From Actinomadura macrotermitis (GTDB lineage Bacteria > Actinomycetota > Actinomycetes > Streptosporangiales > Streptosporangiaceae), in contig NZ_WEGH01000001.1 of assembly GCF_009604375.1 (NCBI RefSeq), forward strand, positions 372,001 to 436,000: 64,000 nt of DNA, in the 5' to 3' direction. Position 1 is the stretch's first letter. Every line of letters starts with the position of its first letter. This document shows, piece by piece, positions 54,397-62,413 of the stretch. The position numbers and the translations under genes are program-made. The notes under the pieces are model-generated. The model saw only the letters and a list, made by a program, of their open reading frames with translations, searched no databases and had not been told where the DNA came from.

Positions 54397-54432
54397 GCAG
54401 GTCTCCTAGGTCCGAAGGTCGCTGCGCAAACC

Positions 54433-54888
54433 CTACTGACCGGTAGCCGGCGGGAAGACCATGCAGGTGGCCGTGCCGTGCGCGACCAGCTTGCCGTTCG
54501 CGTCGGTGATGCGCCCCTCGGCGGTGGCGACCCGCCGGCCGGCGTGCACGATCTTGCCCTCGCACAGCAGCCGGCCGCCGTCCAGCGGCACCGCGCGCAC
54601 GAAGTTCACCTTCAGCTCCAGCGTGGTGTACCCGGCGCCCTCGGGCAGCGAGGTGTGCACCGCGCAGCTCATCGCCGAGTCCAGCAGCGTGGACAGGATG
54701 CCGCCGTGCACGGTGCCGAGCGGGTTGGCGAACCGCTCGCTCGGCTCCAGCCCGAACACCACCCGGCCCGGCTCCAGGGTCTCGGCGGTCATGCCGAGCA
54801 GGGCGCCGACGCCGATGCCCTGGGCGGCGCCCATGTTGATGAGCTCCTTGAGCTGCTCCAGCCCGGCGGTGCTCGTCTCGTTCGGCAC
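54433..54888 (-). CDS. Hotdog-fold thioesterase (PaaI/DUF4442 type)
   Basis: This is a 151-residue single-domain hotdog protein. PLGTVHGGILSTLLDSAMSC is the PaaI-type signature with the conserved HGG turn and an acidic residue, followed by LELKVNFVRAVPLDGGRLL and ATAEGRITDANGKLVAHGT. It is likely an acyl-CoA thioesterase. GGAGGAG lies upstream of the chosen GTG; the longer ORF would begin inside the operator array. It is first of a three-gene unit. Confidence 0.9.
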   Translation of the reverse strand: MPNETSTAGLEQLKELINMGAAQGIGVGALLGMTAETLEPGRVVFGLEPSERFANPLGTVHGGILSTLLDSAMSCAVHTSLPEGAGYTTLELKVNFVRAVPLDGGRLLCEGKIVHAGRRVATAEGRITDANGKLVAHGTATCMVFPPATGQ

Positions 54889-54906
54889 GGCTGCTCCTCC
54901 TGTGTG

Positions 54907-55010
54907 TATGACGACCGTCATACGGCAGCTTTCCTATGACGACCGTCATACGGCAGCTTTCCTATGACGTCCGTCATAGTCAACCCACGGACCCTATGAT
55001 GAATGTCATA
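54907..55010. promoter_or_regulatory. Array of four TetR-type operator palindromes
   Basis: Palindromes of the form TATGACnnnCGTCATA are at 54907-54922, 54935-54950 and 54963-54978, exactly 28 bp apart; the two intervening 12-base spacers are identical (CGGCAGCTTTCC). A fourth, diverged palindrome (TATGATGAATGTCATA) is at 54995-55010 and contains the CATAAT -10 of tetR. The array lies between the divergent thioesterase and tetR genes and so controls both. Binding is inferred. Confidence 0.8.
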
Positions 55011-55020
55011 ATCACTGGTC

Positions 55021-55590
55021 ATGGGGACCGACAGCCGGGAACGCATGGTGCGCAGCGCCGCCTATCTCTTCCGCGAGCGCGGGTACTCGGGGACCGGTTT
55101 CCGGGACGTGATCGCGCACAGCGGCGCGCCGCGCGGCTCGATCTACCACCACTTCCCCGGCGGCAAGGTGCAGCTCGCCGAGGAGGCGGTGCGCTACGCC
55201 GGGGAGTTCCTGAACGCCGGCATCGAGGCCGCCACCCAGGGCGAGGACGCCGCGGCGGCCGTGGACGCCTTCGTCGGCTGGTGGCGGCACGTGCTGATCA
55301 AGAGCGAGTTCCGGGCGGGCTGCCCGGTGGTCGCGGTCACCGTGGAGTCGCACGACGACGCGCCGCAGCTCGCCGCCGCCGCGGCGGCCGCGTTCGACCG
55401 CTGGGAGGACACCCTGGCGACCGGCCTCGGCAACGCCGGCGTCCCCGACGAGCGGGCCGCCCGGCTGGCCCGCCTCATCGTCGCCGCGGTCGAGGGCGCC
55501 ACCGTGCTGTGCCGCGCGCACCGCGACGTCAGGCCGCTGGACGACGTGGTGGCCGAGCTGAAGGAGATGACCCGGCAGGCCGCCGGGTAG
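55021..55590 (+). CDS. TetR/AcrR family transcriptional repressor
   Basis: This 189-residue regulator has an N-terminal helix-turn-helix (RMVRSAAYLFRERGYSGTGF and HSGAPRGSIYHHFPGGK) and a C-terminal ligand-binding domain of LmrA/YxaF type. The ligand is unknown; acyl-CoA is a possibility given the divergent thioesterase/crotonase/LLM genes. CATAAT lies eight bases before the ATG, within the last operator, so it probably autorepresses. It is convergent with aroQ, four bases apart. Confidence 0.92.
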   Translation: MGTDSRERMVRSAAYLFRERGYSGTGFRDVIAHSGAPRGSIYHHFPGGKVQLAEEAVRYAGEFLNAGIEAATQGEDAAAAVDAFVGWWRHVLIKSEFRAGCPVVAVTVESHDDAPQLAAAAAAAFDRWEDTLATGLGNAGVPDERAARLARLIVAAVEGATVLCRAHRDVRPLDDVVAELKEMTRQAAG

Positions 55591-55594
55591 CGGG

Positions 55595-56041
55595 CTAGGC
55601 CTTCTCCTCGGCCAGCAGCTCGGCGACCGCCTGCAGCGCCAGCACGTAGGACATCATCCCGAACCCGGCGATCGTCCCGGTGGCGACGGCCGCCACCACC
55701 GAGGTGTGCCGGAACTCCTCGCGCGCGGCGGGGTTGGAGATGTGCACCTCCACCAGCGGCGCGGTGCGCTGGGCGAGCGCGTCGCGCAGCGCGTAGGAGT
55801 AGTGCGTGAACGCCGCCGGGTTCAGCACGATCGGGACGCGCTCGTCGGCGGCCTCGTGCACCCAGCGCACCAGCTGCGCCTCGTCGTCGGTCTGGCGGAC
55901 CTCCACGCTGAGGCCGAGCCGGTGCCCGGTGTCGCGGCAGAGCGCGACGAGGTCGTCATAGGTGGTCGAGCCGTACACGTCGGGCTCGCGGGTGCCGAGC
56001 CGGCGCAGGTTGGGCCCGTTGAAAACGAAAACTCTATTCAT
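55595..56041 (-). CDS. aroQ: 3-dehydroquinate dehydratase type II
   Basis: This is a 148-residue enzyme of the shikimate pathway. [21 protein letters not shown] holds the active-site Asn, Arg and Tyr region (with NLRRLG in place of the commoner NLNLLG), and [20 protein letters not shown] and [12 protein letters not shown] complete the type II signature. The ATG follows CGGAGG at the end of the intergenic repeat. It lies downstream of aroB, separated by that repeat. Confidence 0.93.
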   Translation of the reverse strand: MNRVFVFNGPNLRRLGTREPDVYGSTTYDDLVALCRDTGHRLGLSVEVRQTDDEAQLVRWVHEAADERVPIVLNPAAFTHYSYALRDALAQRTAPLVEVHISNPAAREEFRHTSVVAAVATGTIAGFGMMSYVLALQAVAELLAEEKA

Positions 56042-56049
56042 TGCCTCGC

Positions 56050-56149
56050 CTCCGCTCGGCGGCTCGCGGCCTTCCTTGCGCGACGGCTTCCCTCGTCGCT
56101 CCGGTCGCAAGCCCCCTTCGCTCCTCAGTCCAGCCGCCGCGCGGCCGCT
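56050..56149. repeat. Intergenic dispersed repeat, copy 2 (between aroB and aroQ)
   Basis: This is the second copy of the element at 50711-50810, in the same orientation. It fills nearly the whole aroB-aroQ gap, and its downstream end supplies the CGGAGG-like ribosome-binding site of aroQ. Confidence 0.85.
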
Positions 56150-56158
56150 CGCGCTCGG

Positions 56159-57235
56159 TCACTTGGCGACCTTCCGGTAGGCGGCGGCGAGCAGGTCCTC
56201 GTCCGGGCCTTCCAGGCGGCCCGGCTCGGCGATGCCGTCCAGCACGACGAAGCGCAGGGTCGAGCCGCGCGACTTCTTGTCGATGGTCATCGCGGCGCGC
56301 AGCGCGGGCCACGCCTCGGCGCCGTAGGAGGTGGGCAGGCCGACCGAGGTGAGCACGGCGCGGTGCCGGTCGACCTCCTTCTCCGGAAGACGGCCGGCCA
56401 GGCAGGCCAGCTCGGCGGCGTAGACCATGCCGATCGCGACGGCGTGGCCGTGCCGGAACCGGTACTCCTCGGCCTTCTCGATGGCGTGCGCGAGGGTGTG
56501 GCCGTAGTTGAGGATCTCGCGGAGGCCGGCCTCCTTCAGGTCGGCGCCGACGACGCCGGCCTTGACCCGCACCGCGCGCTCGATCAGCTCGCGGGTGTGC
56601 GGGCCGTCGGGGCGGGCGGCGCCCTCGGGGTCGTCCTCGACCAGCTCCAGGATGCGCGGGTCGGCGATGAGGCCGGCCTTGACCACCTCGGCGAGGCCGC
56701 TGATGTAGTCGTCGCGCTCCAGGGTGACCAGGGTGGCCAGGTCGCACACCACGCCGGCGGGCGGGTGGAACGCGCCGACCAGGTTCTTGCCCTCGGGGAT
56801 GTTGATGCCGGTCTTGCCGCCGACGGCCGCGTCCACCATGGCCAGCAGCGTGGTCGGGACGAGCACGGCGGGCACGCCGCGCAGCCAGGACGCCGCGGCG
56901 AACCCGGCCAGGTCGGTGGTGGCGCCGCCGCCGACGCCGACGACGGCGTCGGTGCGGGTCATGCCGAGCCCGGCGAACCGCGACCACAGGCCCGCCAGCA
57001 CCGCGACGTCCTTGGCGGCCTCGCCGTCGGGCACCGGCAGCGCGTGCACGGTGTGCCCGGCCCGCTCCAGCACGCCGACGACCGGCCGGGCGATCTCGGG
57101 CAGGCCGGCGGCGTGCACCACCGCGACGGTGCGGGCGCGGTCGCCGACCATCGCCGGCAGCGCGCCGAGCACGCCGGTGCCGATCACCACGTCGTAGGGG
57201 TCGGGGCCCTCGACGCGGACGGTCACGCTCGTCAT
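56159..57235 (-). CDS. aroB: 3-dehydroquinate synthase AroB
   Basis: This is a 358-residue NAD+/metal-dependent enzyme that closes the first ring of the shikimate pathway. [20 protein letters not shown] is the NAD-binding glycine loop, and [19 protein letters not shown] is the AroB signature. [15 protein letters not shown] and [16 protein letters not shown] contain the metal-binding histidines. The ATG overlaps the aroK stop (ATGA). It is the third gene of aroC-aroK-aroB-aroQ. Confidence 0.96.
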   Translation of the reverse strand: MTSVTVRVEGPDPYDVVIGTGVLGALPAMVGDRARTVAVVHAAGLPEIARPVVGVLERAGHTVHALPVPDGEAAKDVAVLAGLWSRFAGLGMTRTDAVVGVGGGATTDLAGFAAASWLRGVPAVLVPTTLLAMVDAAVGGKTGINIPEGKNLVGAFHPPAGVVCDLATLVTLERDDYISGLAEVVKAGLIADPRILELVEDDPEGAARPDGPHTRELIERAVRVKAGVVGADLKEAGLREILNYGHTLAHAIEKAEEYRFRHGHAVAIGMVYAAELACLAGRLPEKEVDRHRAVLTSVGLPTSYGAEAWPALRAAMTIDKKSRGSTLRFVVLDGIAEPGRLEGPDEDLLAAAYRKVAK

Positions 57236-57735
57236 GCCAGTCCCCCGGCGATCTCCTCGGCGATCTCCTCGGGCTCGCGGCCGTCGGTGGCGATCCGCAC
57301 CGCGGCGAGCCGCTCGTAGATCGGCAGCCGCTCCTCCAGGAGCTTGCGCAGCTGGCTGCGCGGGTTCAGCACCAGCAGCGGCCGCGCCGAGGCGAGCCCG
57401 ACGCGCTTGACCGCCTCCGACAGCCCGACCTCCAGGTAGACGACATGGTGCCCGGCGAGCAGCTCCTGCGTCTCGGGCGCCAGGATCGCGCCGCCGCCGA
57501 GGGCGAGGACGCCCTCGTGCCCGGCGAGCGCGGCGGCGACGGCGGCGCGCTCCAGCTCGCGGAAGCGCTCCTCGCCGTCGTCGATGAAGATCTCGCCGAT
57601 GGGCTTGCCCGCGGCGGCCTCGGTGTCGGCGTCGGTGTCGCGCAGCGTGACGCCGAGCCGGGCGGCGAGGGCGGCGCCGACGGTGGACTTGCCCGAGCCG
57701 GGCGGGCCGATGAGCACGACCAGCGGCCGGGTCAT
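57232..57735 (-). CDS. aroK: Shikimate kinase AroK
   Basis: This is a 167-residue P-loop kinase. [20 protein letters not shown] is the Walker [19 protein letters not shown] is the shikimate-binding aspartate region, followed by FRELE and [29 protein letters not shown] is the lid region. The start ATG overlaps the aroC stop by ATGA. It converts shikimate to shikimate-3-phosphate. Confidence 0.95.
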   Translation of the reverse strand: MTRPLVVLIGPPGSGKSTVGAALAARLGVTLRDTDADTEAAAGKPIGEIFIDDGEERFRELERAAVAAALAGHEGVLALGGGAILAPETQELLAGHHVVYLEVGLSEAVKRVGLASARPLLVLNPRSQLRKLLEERLPIYERLAAVRIATDGREPEEIAEEIAGGLA

Positions 57736-58910
57736 GTGATCTCCAGGCAGGACAGGTAGCCGCGCAGGTTGCGGGCGGTCTCCTCGGCGGAGTCGCCGCC
57801 GAACTTCTCCAGCGCGGCGTCGGCCAGCACCAGCGCGACCATCGCCTCGGCGACGACGCCGGCGGCGGGCACCGCGGTGACGTCGCTGCGCTGGTTGATG
57901 GCCTTGGCGGGCTCGCCGGTCTTGACGTCGATGGTGTCCAGCCGGCGCGGCACGGTGGAGATCGGCTTCATCGCGGCGCTGACCCGCAGCACCTCGCCGG
58001 TGGTCATGCCGCCCTCGACGCCGCCGGCCCGGTTGGTGCGGCGGCGGATGCCCTCGTCGGTGCGGTCGATCTCGTCGTGGGCGCGCGAGCCGGGGCGGCG
58101 GGCGGTGGCGAAGCCGTCGCCGACCCCCACGCCCTTGATGGCCTGGATGCCCATGAGGACGCCGGCGAGGCGGGCGTCCAGCCGCCGGTCCCAGTGCACG
58201 TGGCTGCCGAGGCCGGGCGGCAGGCCGTAGGCCAGGACCTCCACCACGCCGCCGATGGTGTCGCCGGCCTTCTTCAGCTCGTCGACGTGCGCGACCATCG
58301 CGTCGGAGGTCGCGGCGTCGAAGCAGCGGACCGGGCTCTCGTCCACGGCGGCCAGGTCGCCGGGGCCGGGCAGCAGGCCCTCGGGCGCCTCGATCTCGCC
58401 GAGGACGGTGACGTGGCTCAGCACCTCCACGCCGAGCGCCTGGCGCAGGAACGCCTTGGCGACGGTGCCGAGCGCGACGCGCGCGGCGGTCTCGCGGGCG
58501 CTCGCGCGCTCCAGCACCGGCCGGGCGTCGTCGAAGCCGTACTTCTGCATGCCGACCAGGTCGGCGTGGCCGGGCCGCGGCTGCGACAGCGGCGCGTTGC
58601 GCGCCTGCGCGGCCAGGACGTCGGGGTCCACGGGGTCGGCCGACATGACCGTCTCCCACTTGGGCCACTCGGTGTTGCCGACCTCGATCGCGATGGGCCC
58701 GCCCAGCGTCACGCCGTGCCGGACCCCGCCGAGGATCGTCACCTTGTCCTGCTCGAACTTCATCCGGGCACCCCGCCCATGCCCGAGCCGCCGGCGGCGC
58801 AGTTCCTCGGCGATGTCGGCCGAGGTCACGCGCACGCCGGCCGGAAGGCCCTCCACGATGGCGGAAAGGGCCGGGCCATGGGATTCCCCCGCGGTCAACC
58901 AGCGCAGCAT
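57732..58910 (-). CDS. aroC: Chorismate synthase AroC
   Basis: This 392-residue FMN-dependent enzyme makes chorismate, the precursor of the aromatic amino acids. The N-terminal [51 protein letters not shown] and the C-terminal [16 protein letters not shown] are AroC signatures. The ATG was chosen because it begins the family N-terminus; an upstream GTG would add 13 unsupported residues. TAGGAT lies seven bases upstream, so the four-gene aro operon probably starts leaderless. Confidence 0.96.
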   Translation of the reverse strand: MLRWLTAGESHGPALSAIVEGLPAGVRVTSADIAEELRRRRLGHGRGARMKFEQDKVTILGGVRHGVTLGGPIAIEVGNTEWPKWETVMSADPVDPDVLAAQARNAPLSQPRPGHADLVGMQKYGFDDARPVLERASARETAARVALGTVAKAFLRQALGVEVLSHVTVLGEIEAPEGLLPGPGDLAAVDESPVRCFDAATSDAMVAHVDELKKAGDTIGGVVEVLAYGLPPGLGSHVHWDRRLDARLAGVLMGIQAIKGVGVGDGFATARRPGSRAHDEIDRTDEGIRRRTNRAGGVEGGMTTGEVLRVSAAMKPISTVPRRLDTIDVKTGEPAKAINQRSDVTAVPAAGVVAEAMVALVLADAALEKFGGDSAEETARNLRGYLSCLEIT

Positions 58911-58917
58911 GGGGACG

Positions 58918-58923
58918 ATCCTA
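58918..58923 (-). promoter_or_regulatory. Putative -10 of the aroC-aroK-aroB(-aroQ) operon
   Basis: TAGGAT on the minus strand ends seven bases before the aroC ATG, consistent with a leaderless mRNA. No convincing -35 is visible. Confidence 0.4.
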
Positions 58924-58992
58924 TTGACTTCGCGGGCCCCGCCGCGCACGGGTCCCAGCCCCTGAGACCGGCACGGCCCGGCGCGGCGCGCG

Positions 58993-59751
58993 TCACCCGC
59001 CGAGGGCCCGGCGGATCGCCAGCTCCACGGGGGCGGGGTCGCCGGTCTCGGTGGCGGCGTGCAGCGGCGGCTGCGCCATGAAGCGCGGCGCCTTGCCCCG
59101 GTGCTTCTGCGCGGCGTGCACCAGGAAGGGGTGGCAGAGGTAGACGTCGCCCGCCCGGCCGGTGGCCAGGGCGACGGGGTGGTCCTCGGTGGCGGCGGCG
59201 GCGCGCTGCGACACCTCCATCATGGGCAGCCCGGCGGGCCCTTCGGGCTCCAGGATGCGGGCGACGTCCAGGTGCGAGCCGACGCGGACGCGGGTGGGCG
59301 CGTCGTCCTCGCCGACGTCGGAGAACAGGAACAGCAGCAGCAGGCGCCGCCCCTTGGTGTCGAGGTTGACGCGCCAGGACATGAAGTCGGCGGGGTCGTC
59401 ACCGGGGAAGCTGGCGTCGATGTGCCAGCCGTCGTCGCCGGGTTCGTCGTCGCTCGGGAACCGCACCGGGAAGGTGCCGACGGCGCCGACCGGATACCAG
59501 CGGCCGGGACCGGCCAGCGCGTCGTAGGCGGCGCGCAGGGCGGGGGTGTTCGCGGCCTGCCGGAACGGCTCGTCGGTGTAGTGGCCGAGCCGGACGACCG
59601 GGTTCGTCCAGGTCGCGGGGTCCTCGGGGTCGCATCCGGTGTCCCGCCACAGGATCTGCCGGCACGTCTCGGCCAGTTCCGCGGCGAAGGCGCCGGGCAG
59701 CTTGACGAACCCGTCGGCGACGAAGGCGGCCACATCGGCGTCGTTGATCAT
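58993..59751 (-). CDS. Phytanoyl-CoA dioxygenase (PhyH) family protein
   Basis: This is a 252-residue Fe(II)/2-oxoglutarate oxygenase-like protein. The metal triad is H110-x-D112 in GWHIDASF and a distal His in [16 protein letters not shown] (H207 or H212). Arginine R223 in APRFMAQ is a candidate 2-oxoglutarate anchor. The N-terminus [19 protein letters not shown] is typical of PhyH proteins. Substrate unknown; bacterial members act on fatty acids, ectoine or specialised metabolites. It is flanked by aroC and a prepilin peptidase gene. Confidence 0.87.
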   Translation of the reverse strand: MINDADVAAFVADGFVKLPGAFAAELAETCRQILWRDTGCDPEDPATWTNPVVRLGHYTDEPFRQAANTPALRAAYDALAGPGRWYPVGAVGTFPVRFPSDDEPGDDGWHIDASFPGDDPADFMSWRVNLDTKGRRLLLLFLFSDVGEDDAPTRVRVGSHLDVARILEPEGPAGLPMMEVSQRAAAATEDHPVALATGRAGDVYLCHPFLVHAAQKHRGKAPRFMAQPPLHAATETGDPAPVELAIRRALGG

Positions 59752-59794
59752 GGTCTCAGCCTGCCGCGCCGGAGGCGGCGGGCGCCACCGGTTT

Positions 59795-60400
59795 TCATCC
59801 CGCGTGGAGGAAGACGCCGATCAGGGCGCCGAGCAGCATGAACGGCCCGAACGGGATGAACCCCTTGCGGTCGGCGCGGCGGCTGACCAGCAGCGCGATC
59901 GAGAAGACGCCGCCGGTGGCGAACATCGCGAACGTGCCGAGCATCCAGGCGGACGCGCCGTACCAGCCGAGGTAGAGGCCGAGCACGCCCGACAGCTTCA
60001 CGTCGCCGAACCCCATCGCCTTCGGCATCGCGAACCACTGGACGGCGAACAGCGCCCACAGCGCCGCCATCCCGATCAGCGCGTGCGTGAAGCGGGCGCC
60101 GCCGCCGTCGGTGAACGGCACGGCGGCGCCGAGCAGCAGCGCGCCGATGACGTAGGACGGCAGCGTCAGCGGATCGGGCAGCCGCCGCAGCGCGATGTCC
60201 ACGGCCGTCAGCAGCACCGACACGACACCCAGGTACAGCAGGGCGGGCAGCTCGGGGCGCGGGCCGATCCGCCCGCACAGCAGCGCCGCCACCGCGGCGC
60301 AGCCGATCAGGACCGGGACGGGGCGTGACCGCAGCGGCTCGGTCCAGTCGGCTTTCAGCGACCAGGGAGAGGTACGGGCAACGTCGGGGGGCGCGTCCAC
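59795..60400 (-). CDS. A24 family prepilin peptidase (catalytic domain only)
   Basis: This is a 201-residue aspartic membrane peptidase with about six helices. The two catalytic aspartates are D68 in TAVDIALRRLPDP and D133 in GFGDVKLSG, the GxGD motif. The N-terminal N-methylation domain of classical prepilin peptidases is absent, as in many actinobacterial A24 enzymes. The GTG start was chosen because TAGGGT lies seven bases upstream. No pilin-like gene lies in the window, so its substrate is elsewhere or unknown. Its place near aroC is conserved. Confidence 0.88.
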   Translation of the reverse strand: MDAPPDVARTSPWSLKADWTEPLRSRPVPVLIGCAAVAALLCGRIGPRPELPALLYLGVVSVLLTAVDIALRRLPDPLTLPSYVIGALLLGAAVPFTDGGGARFTHALIGMAALWALFAVQWFAMPKAMGFGDVKLSGVLGLYLGWYGASAWMLGTFAMFATGGVFSIALLVSRRADRKGFIPFGPFMLLGALIGVFLHAG

Positions 60401-60407
60401 GGCGCCG

Positions 60408-60413
60408 ACCCTA
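60408..60413 (-). promoter_or_regulatory. Putative -10 of the prepilin peptidase gene
   Basis: TAGGGT on the minus strand ends seven bases before the chosen GTG start. The usual leaderless spacing is met. Confidence 0.35.
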
Positions 60414-60428
60414 CCGCCTGGCATCCGG

Positions 60429-61124
60429 CTAGCGGCGGATCACGTTCAGCTCGACGCCGCCGACGATGCGGCCGCGCAGCAGCTCGGCGAGCCGGTCCGA
60501 CACCCGCTGGACGGTGGCGCGCTCGTCGTGCCCGGGCACGACCGCGAACCGGACGGCGAGCTCGGCGGACTCGCCCGCGGTGAGCCGCACCCCCGACACG
60601 CTCGGGTCGGCCCCGAACGCGGCCTCGATCGCGGCGAGCATCTCGGGGTCCTCGTGCGGCGGCGGCACCGGGCGGCCCTCGGCGAGCAGGTGCAGCCGCA
60701 GGCCGTCCACGGCGAACGGGACCGGCCCGGCCACGTCCACCACCAGCGCGTCGGCGCCCTCGTCCAGCGCGGCCCGGCACGCCTGCGCGGCGTGCACCGC
60801 GACCGGGCGGGCGTCGGGCCGCCAGGCCGCCATGGCCGCGGCCGAGGTGAAGCCGAGCAGGCCGCGGCGGCCGTCGGCGCCGGTCAGCGTCGGCACCGCC
60901 ATGTCGCTGGACTTCTCCCGGCGCAGCTCACCGGGGGCCACCTGCTCCTCCTCGGTGAGCACCGCGACGACCGGCACCAGCAGCCGCGCTCCGGGCAGCT
61001 CCCGCAGCACGGCGTGCTCACCGGCCCGGCCGGCGGCGTAAGCCGCGAGCGCCTCGGTCAGCCGCGGGTCGGCGCCGCCCTCGTCGGCGGGGAACTGGGG
61101 CTGGGGAATGGTCTTTCCGGACAC
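60429..61124 (-). CDS. SseB domain protein
   Basis: This is a 231-residue protein with an SseB-type N-terminal domain (LPGARLLVPVVAVLTEEEQ, then DMAVPTLTGADGRRGLLGFTS and ALDEGADALVVDVAGPVPF). The C-terminal domain (SVSGVRLTAGESAELAVRF) is a small beta unit. The family is named from a type III secretion protein, but actinobacterial members are unrelated to secretion; function unknown. It lies upstream of the prepilin peptidase. The GTG start is eight bases from a TATAGC sequence within a 14-bp palindrome. Confidence 0.8.
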   Translation of the reverse strand: MSGKTIPQPQFPADEGGADPRLTEALAAYAAGRAGEHAVLRELPGARLLVPVVAVLTEEEQVAPGELRREKSSDMAVPTLTGADGRRGLLGFTSAAAMAAWRPDARPVAVHAAQACRAALDEGADALVVDVAGPVPFAVDGLRLHLLAEGRPVPPPHEDPEMLAAIEAAFGADPSVSGVRLTAGESAELAVRFAVVPGHDERATVQRVSDRLAELLRGRIVGGVELNVIRR

Positions 61125-61129
61125 GGCAC

Positions 61130-61143
61130 GAGGCTATAGCCTC
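61130..61143 (-). promoter_or_regulatory. Palindrome over the putative -10 of the SseB gene
   Basis: GAGGCTATAGCCTC is a perfect 14-bp palindrome whose TATAGC could be the -10, eight bases before the start. A repressor or an autoregulated site is possible. Confidence 0.35.
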
Positions 61144-61202
61144 CGCCGACCGCACCGGGCGATTATGCCGACACGGACCGTGATTACGGACGGGCCGCTT
61201 CG

Positions 61203-62312
61203 TCAGCCGCCGAGGTCGCTGATCGCGGCGACGGTGCCGCCGCCGGAAGGGCCCTGGTGGACCGCCGCGACCGACACGAACACCGCCGGGTCGCCGGTCA
61301 CCGCCGCCGCGACGCCGCCGACGCACGCCTTGATCTGCCGGTGCCAGTGCACGTCGGAGTCGTCCAGCATGATGTTCCGGCGGCCGCGCACCCGGCCGGA
61401 CGGGTCGGCCTCGCACTTGATGAAGACGTTGACCAGGCGCCCGTCCAGATCGCCCGGGTGCGGGCGGTCCGGCAGGTCCAGGCCGGACGAGCGGATCGCG
61501 TCCCAGATCCCGTCGGCGTCCAGCGCGTCGCGCATCACCCCGTGCCCGGCCCGGTACCGGCCGCCGACGCCGCGCGCGTTGCCGACCAGCACGATCTGCG
61601 CCCGGTCCAGCTCCACCCCCGACGAGCAGGAGGCGACCGAGGAGTACAGCGACAGGTCGCGGTGGATGCGCTCGGCGGACGGCGGCTCGATCTCGCCGAG
61701 CGCGACCGCGATGCCGAGGGCGGTGGTGGAGTTGGAGACGTCCATCGACGCCAGGGTGTCCTCGGTGACCACGTCATGGCCGCGCCGCCGGGCGTCGTTG
61801 ATGGTGTCCAGCGTCAGCAGCGGCGTCTTGGTCTGCACGTAGTGCACGTCGGCGGGGTCGTCGATGCCGGCGAGCCGCATCGCCTCGCGGACCCCGGCGG
61901 CGACGGTCTCCACCATCGCCGGGCGGCCGATGTCCTCGGGCCTGATGACGTCGCTCATCGCCACCCCGACCGACAGCCGCGGCTCGCCGGTGCGCGGCGC
62001 GTCCGCCGGGTCGAGCGTGGCGAAGACGGTGGCGTGCGGGCTGAGCACGCCGTCGGTGCCGCCGGACCACACCAGCGGAACCCGCGCGACCTCCGCGGCG
62101 CCGCGGGTGCCCTTGGCGAGCAGCACCTCGCGGAACGCCCGGTCGGCCAGCAGCCGGGTGTAGTCGTTGACGCCGCCGTTGCCCTCGGTCTTGCCGACCA
62201 CGGCCAGCACCCGGTCGGCCTCGAGCACGCCGTCGTCGATCAGCCGGGCCAGCCCGGAGGCGTCGGTCACGCTCTCGATGGGGATCTTGCGGACTTCGAT
62301 CGGATCAGGCAC
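61203..62312 (-). CDS. Ring-opening amidohydrolase, cyanuric acid hydrolase/barbiturase family
   Basis: This is a 369-residue protein of the AtzD/barbiturase family, which hydrolyses s-triazine or pyrimidine rings. The three-fold symmetric Lys-Ser pairs of the family are visible: K41 in GKTEGNGG with S83 in WSGGTDG, K162 in QTKTPLL with S230 in SCSSGVE, and K299 in FIKCEAD with S356 in [26 protein letters not shown] is a family-specific stretch. Length (about 360-370) is right. Substrate cannot be told from this alone. GGGAG lies upstream of the ATG. Confidence 0.9.
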   Translation of the reverse strand: MPDPIEVRKIPIESVTDASGLARLIDDGVLEADRVLAVVGKTEGNGGVNDYTRLLADRAFREVLLAKGTRGAAEVARVPLVWSGGTDGVLSPHATVFATLDPADAPRTGEPRLSVGVAMSDVIRPEDIGRPAMVETVAAGVREAMRLAGIDDPADVHYVQTKTPLLTLDTINDARRRGHDVVTEDTLASMDVSNSTTALGIAVALGEIEPPSAERIHRDLSLYSSVASCSSGVELDRAQIVLVGNARGVGGRYRAGHGVMRDALDADGIWDAIRSSGLDLPDRPHPGDLDGRLVNVFIKCEADPSGRVRGRRNIMLDDSDVHWHRQIKACVGGVAAAVTGDPAVFVSVAAVHQGPSGGGTVAAISDLGG

Positions 62313-62413
62313 GGCACGGCTCCCTTCCCCCGCGACGGTAACCGCCGTACGGCCAGGGTCTCATGGGCGAAATCCGCCCAAGCGGCCCCGGCCGTTCGGC
62401 AAGTCCGCCGGGT

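Noticed and set aside
54907..54978. Regular 28-bp tandem repeat resembling a CRISPR array
   Set aside because: The repeating unit is a palindrome and the 12-base spacers are identical, not unique; only three full units exist and no cas genes are present. It is an operator array.
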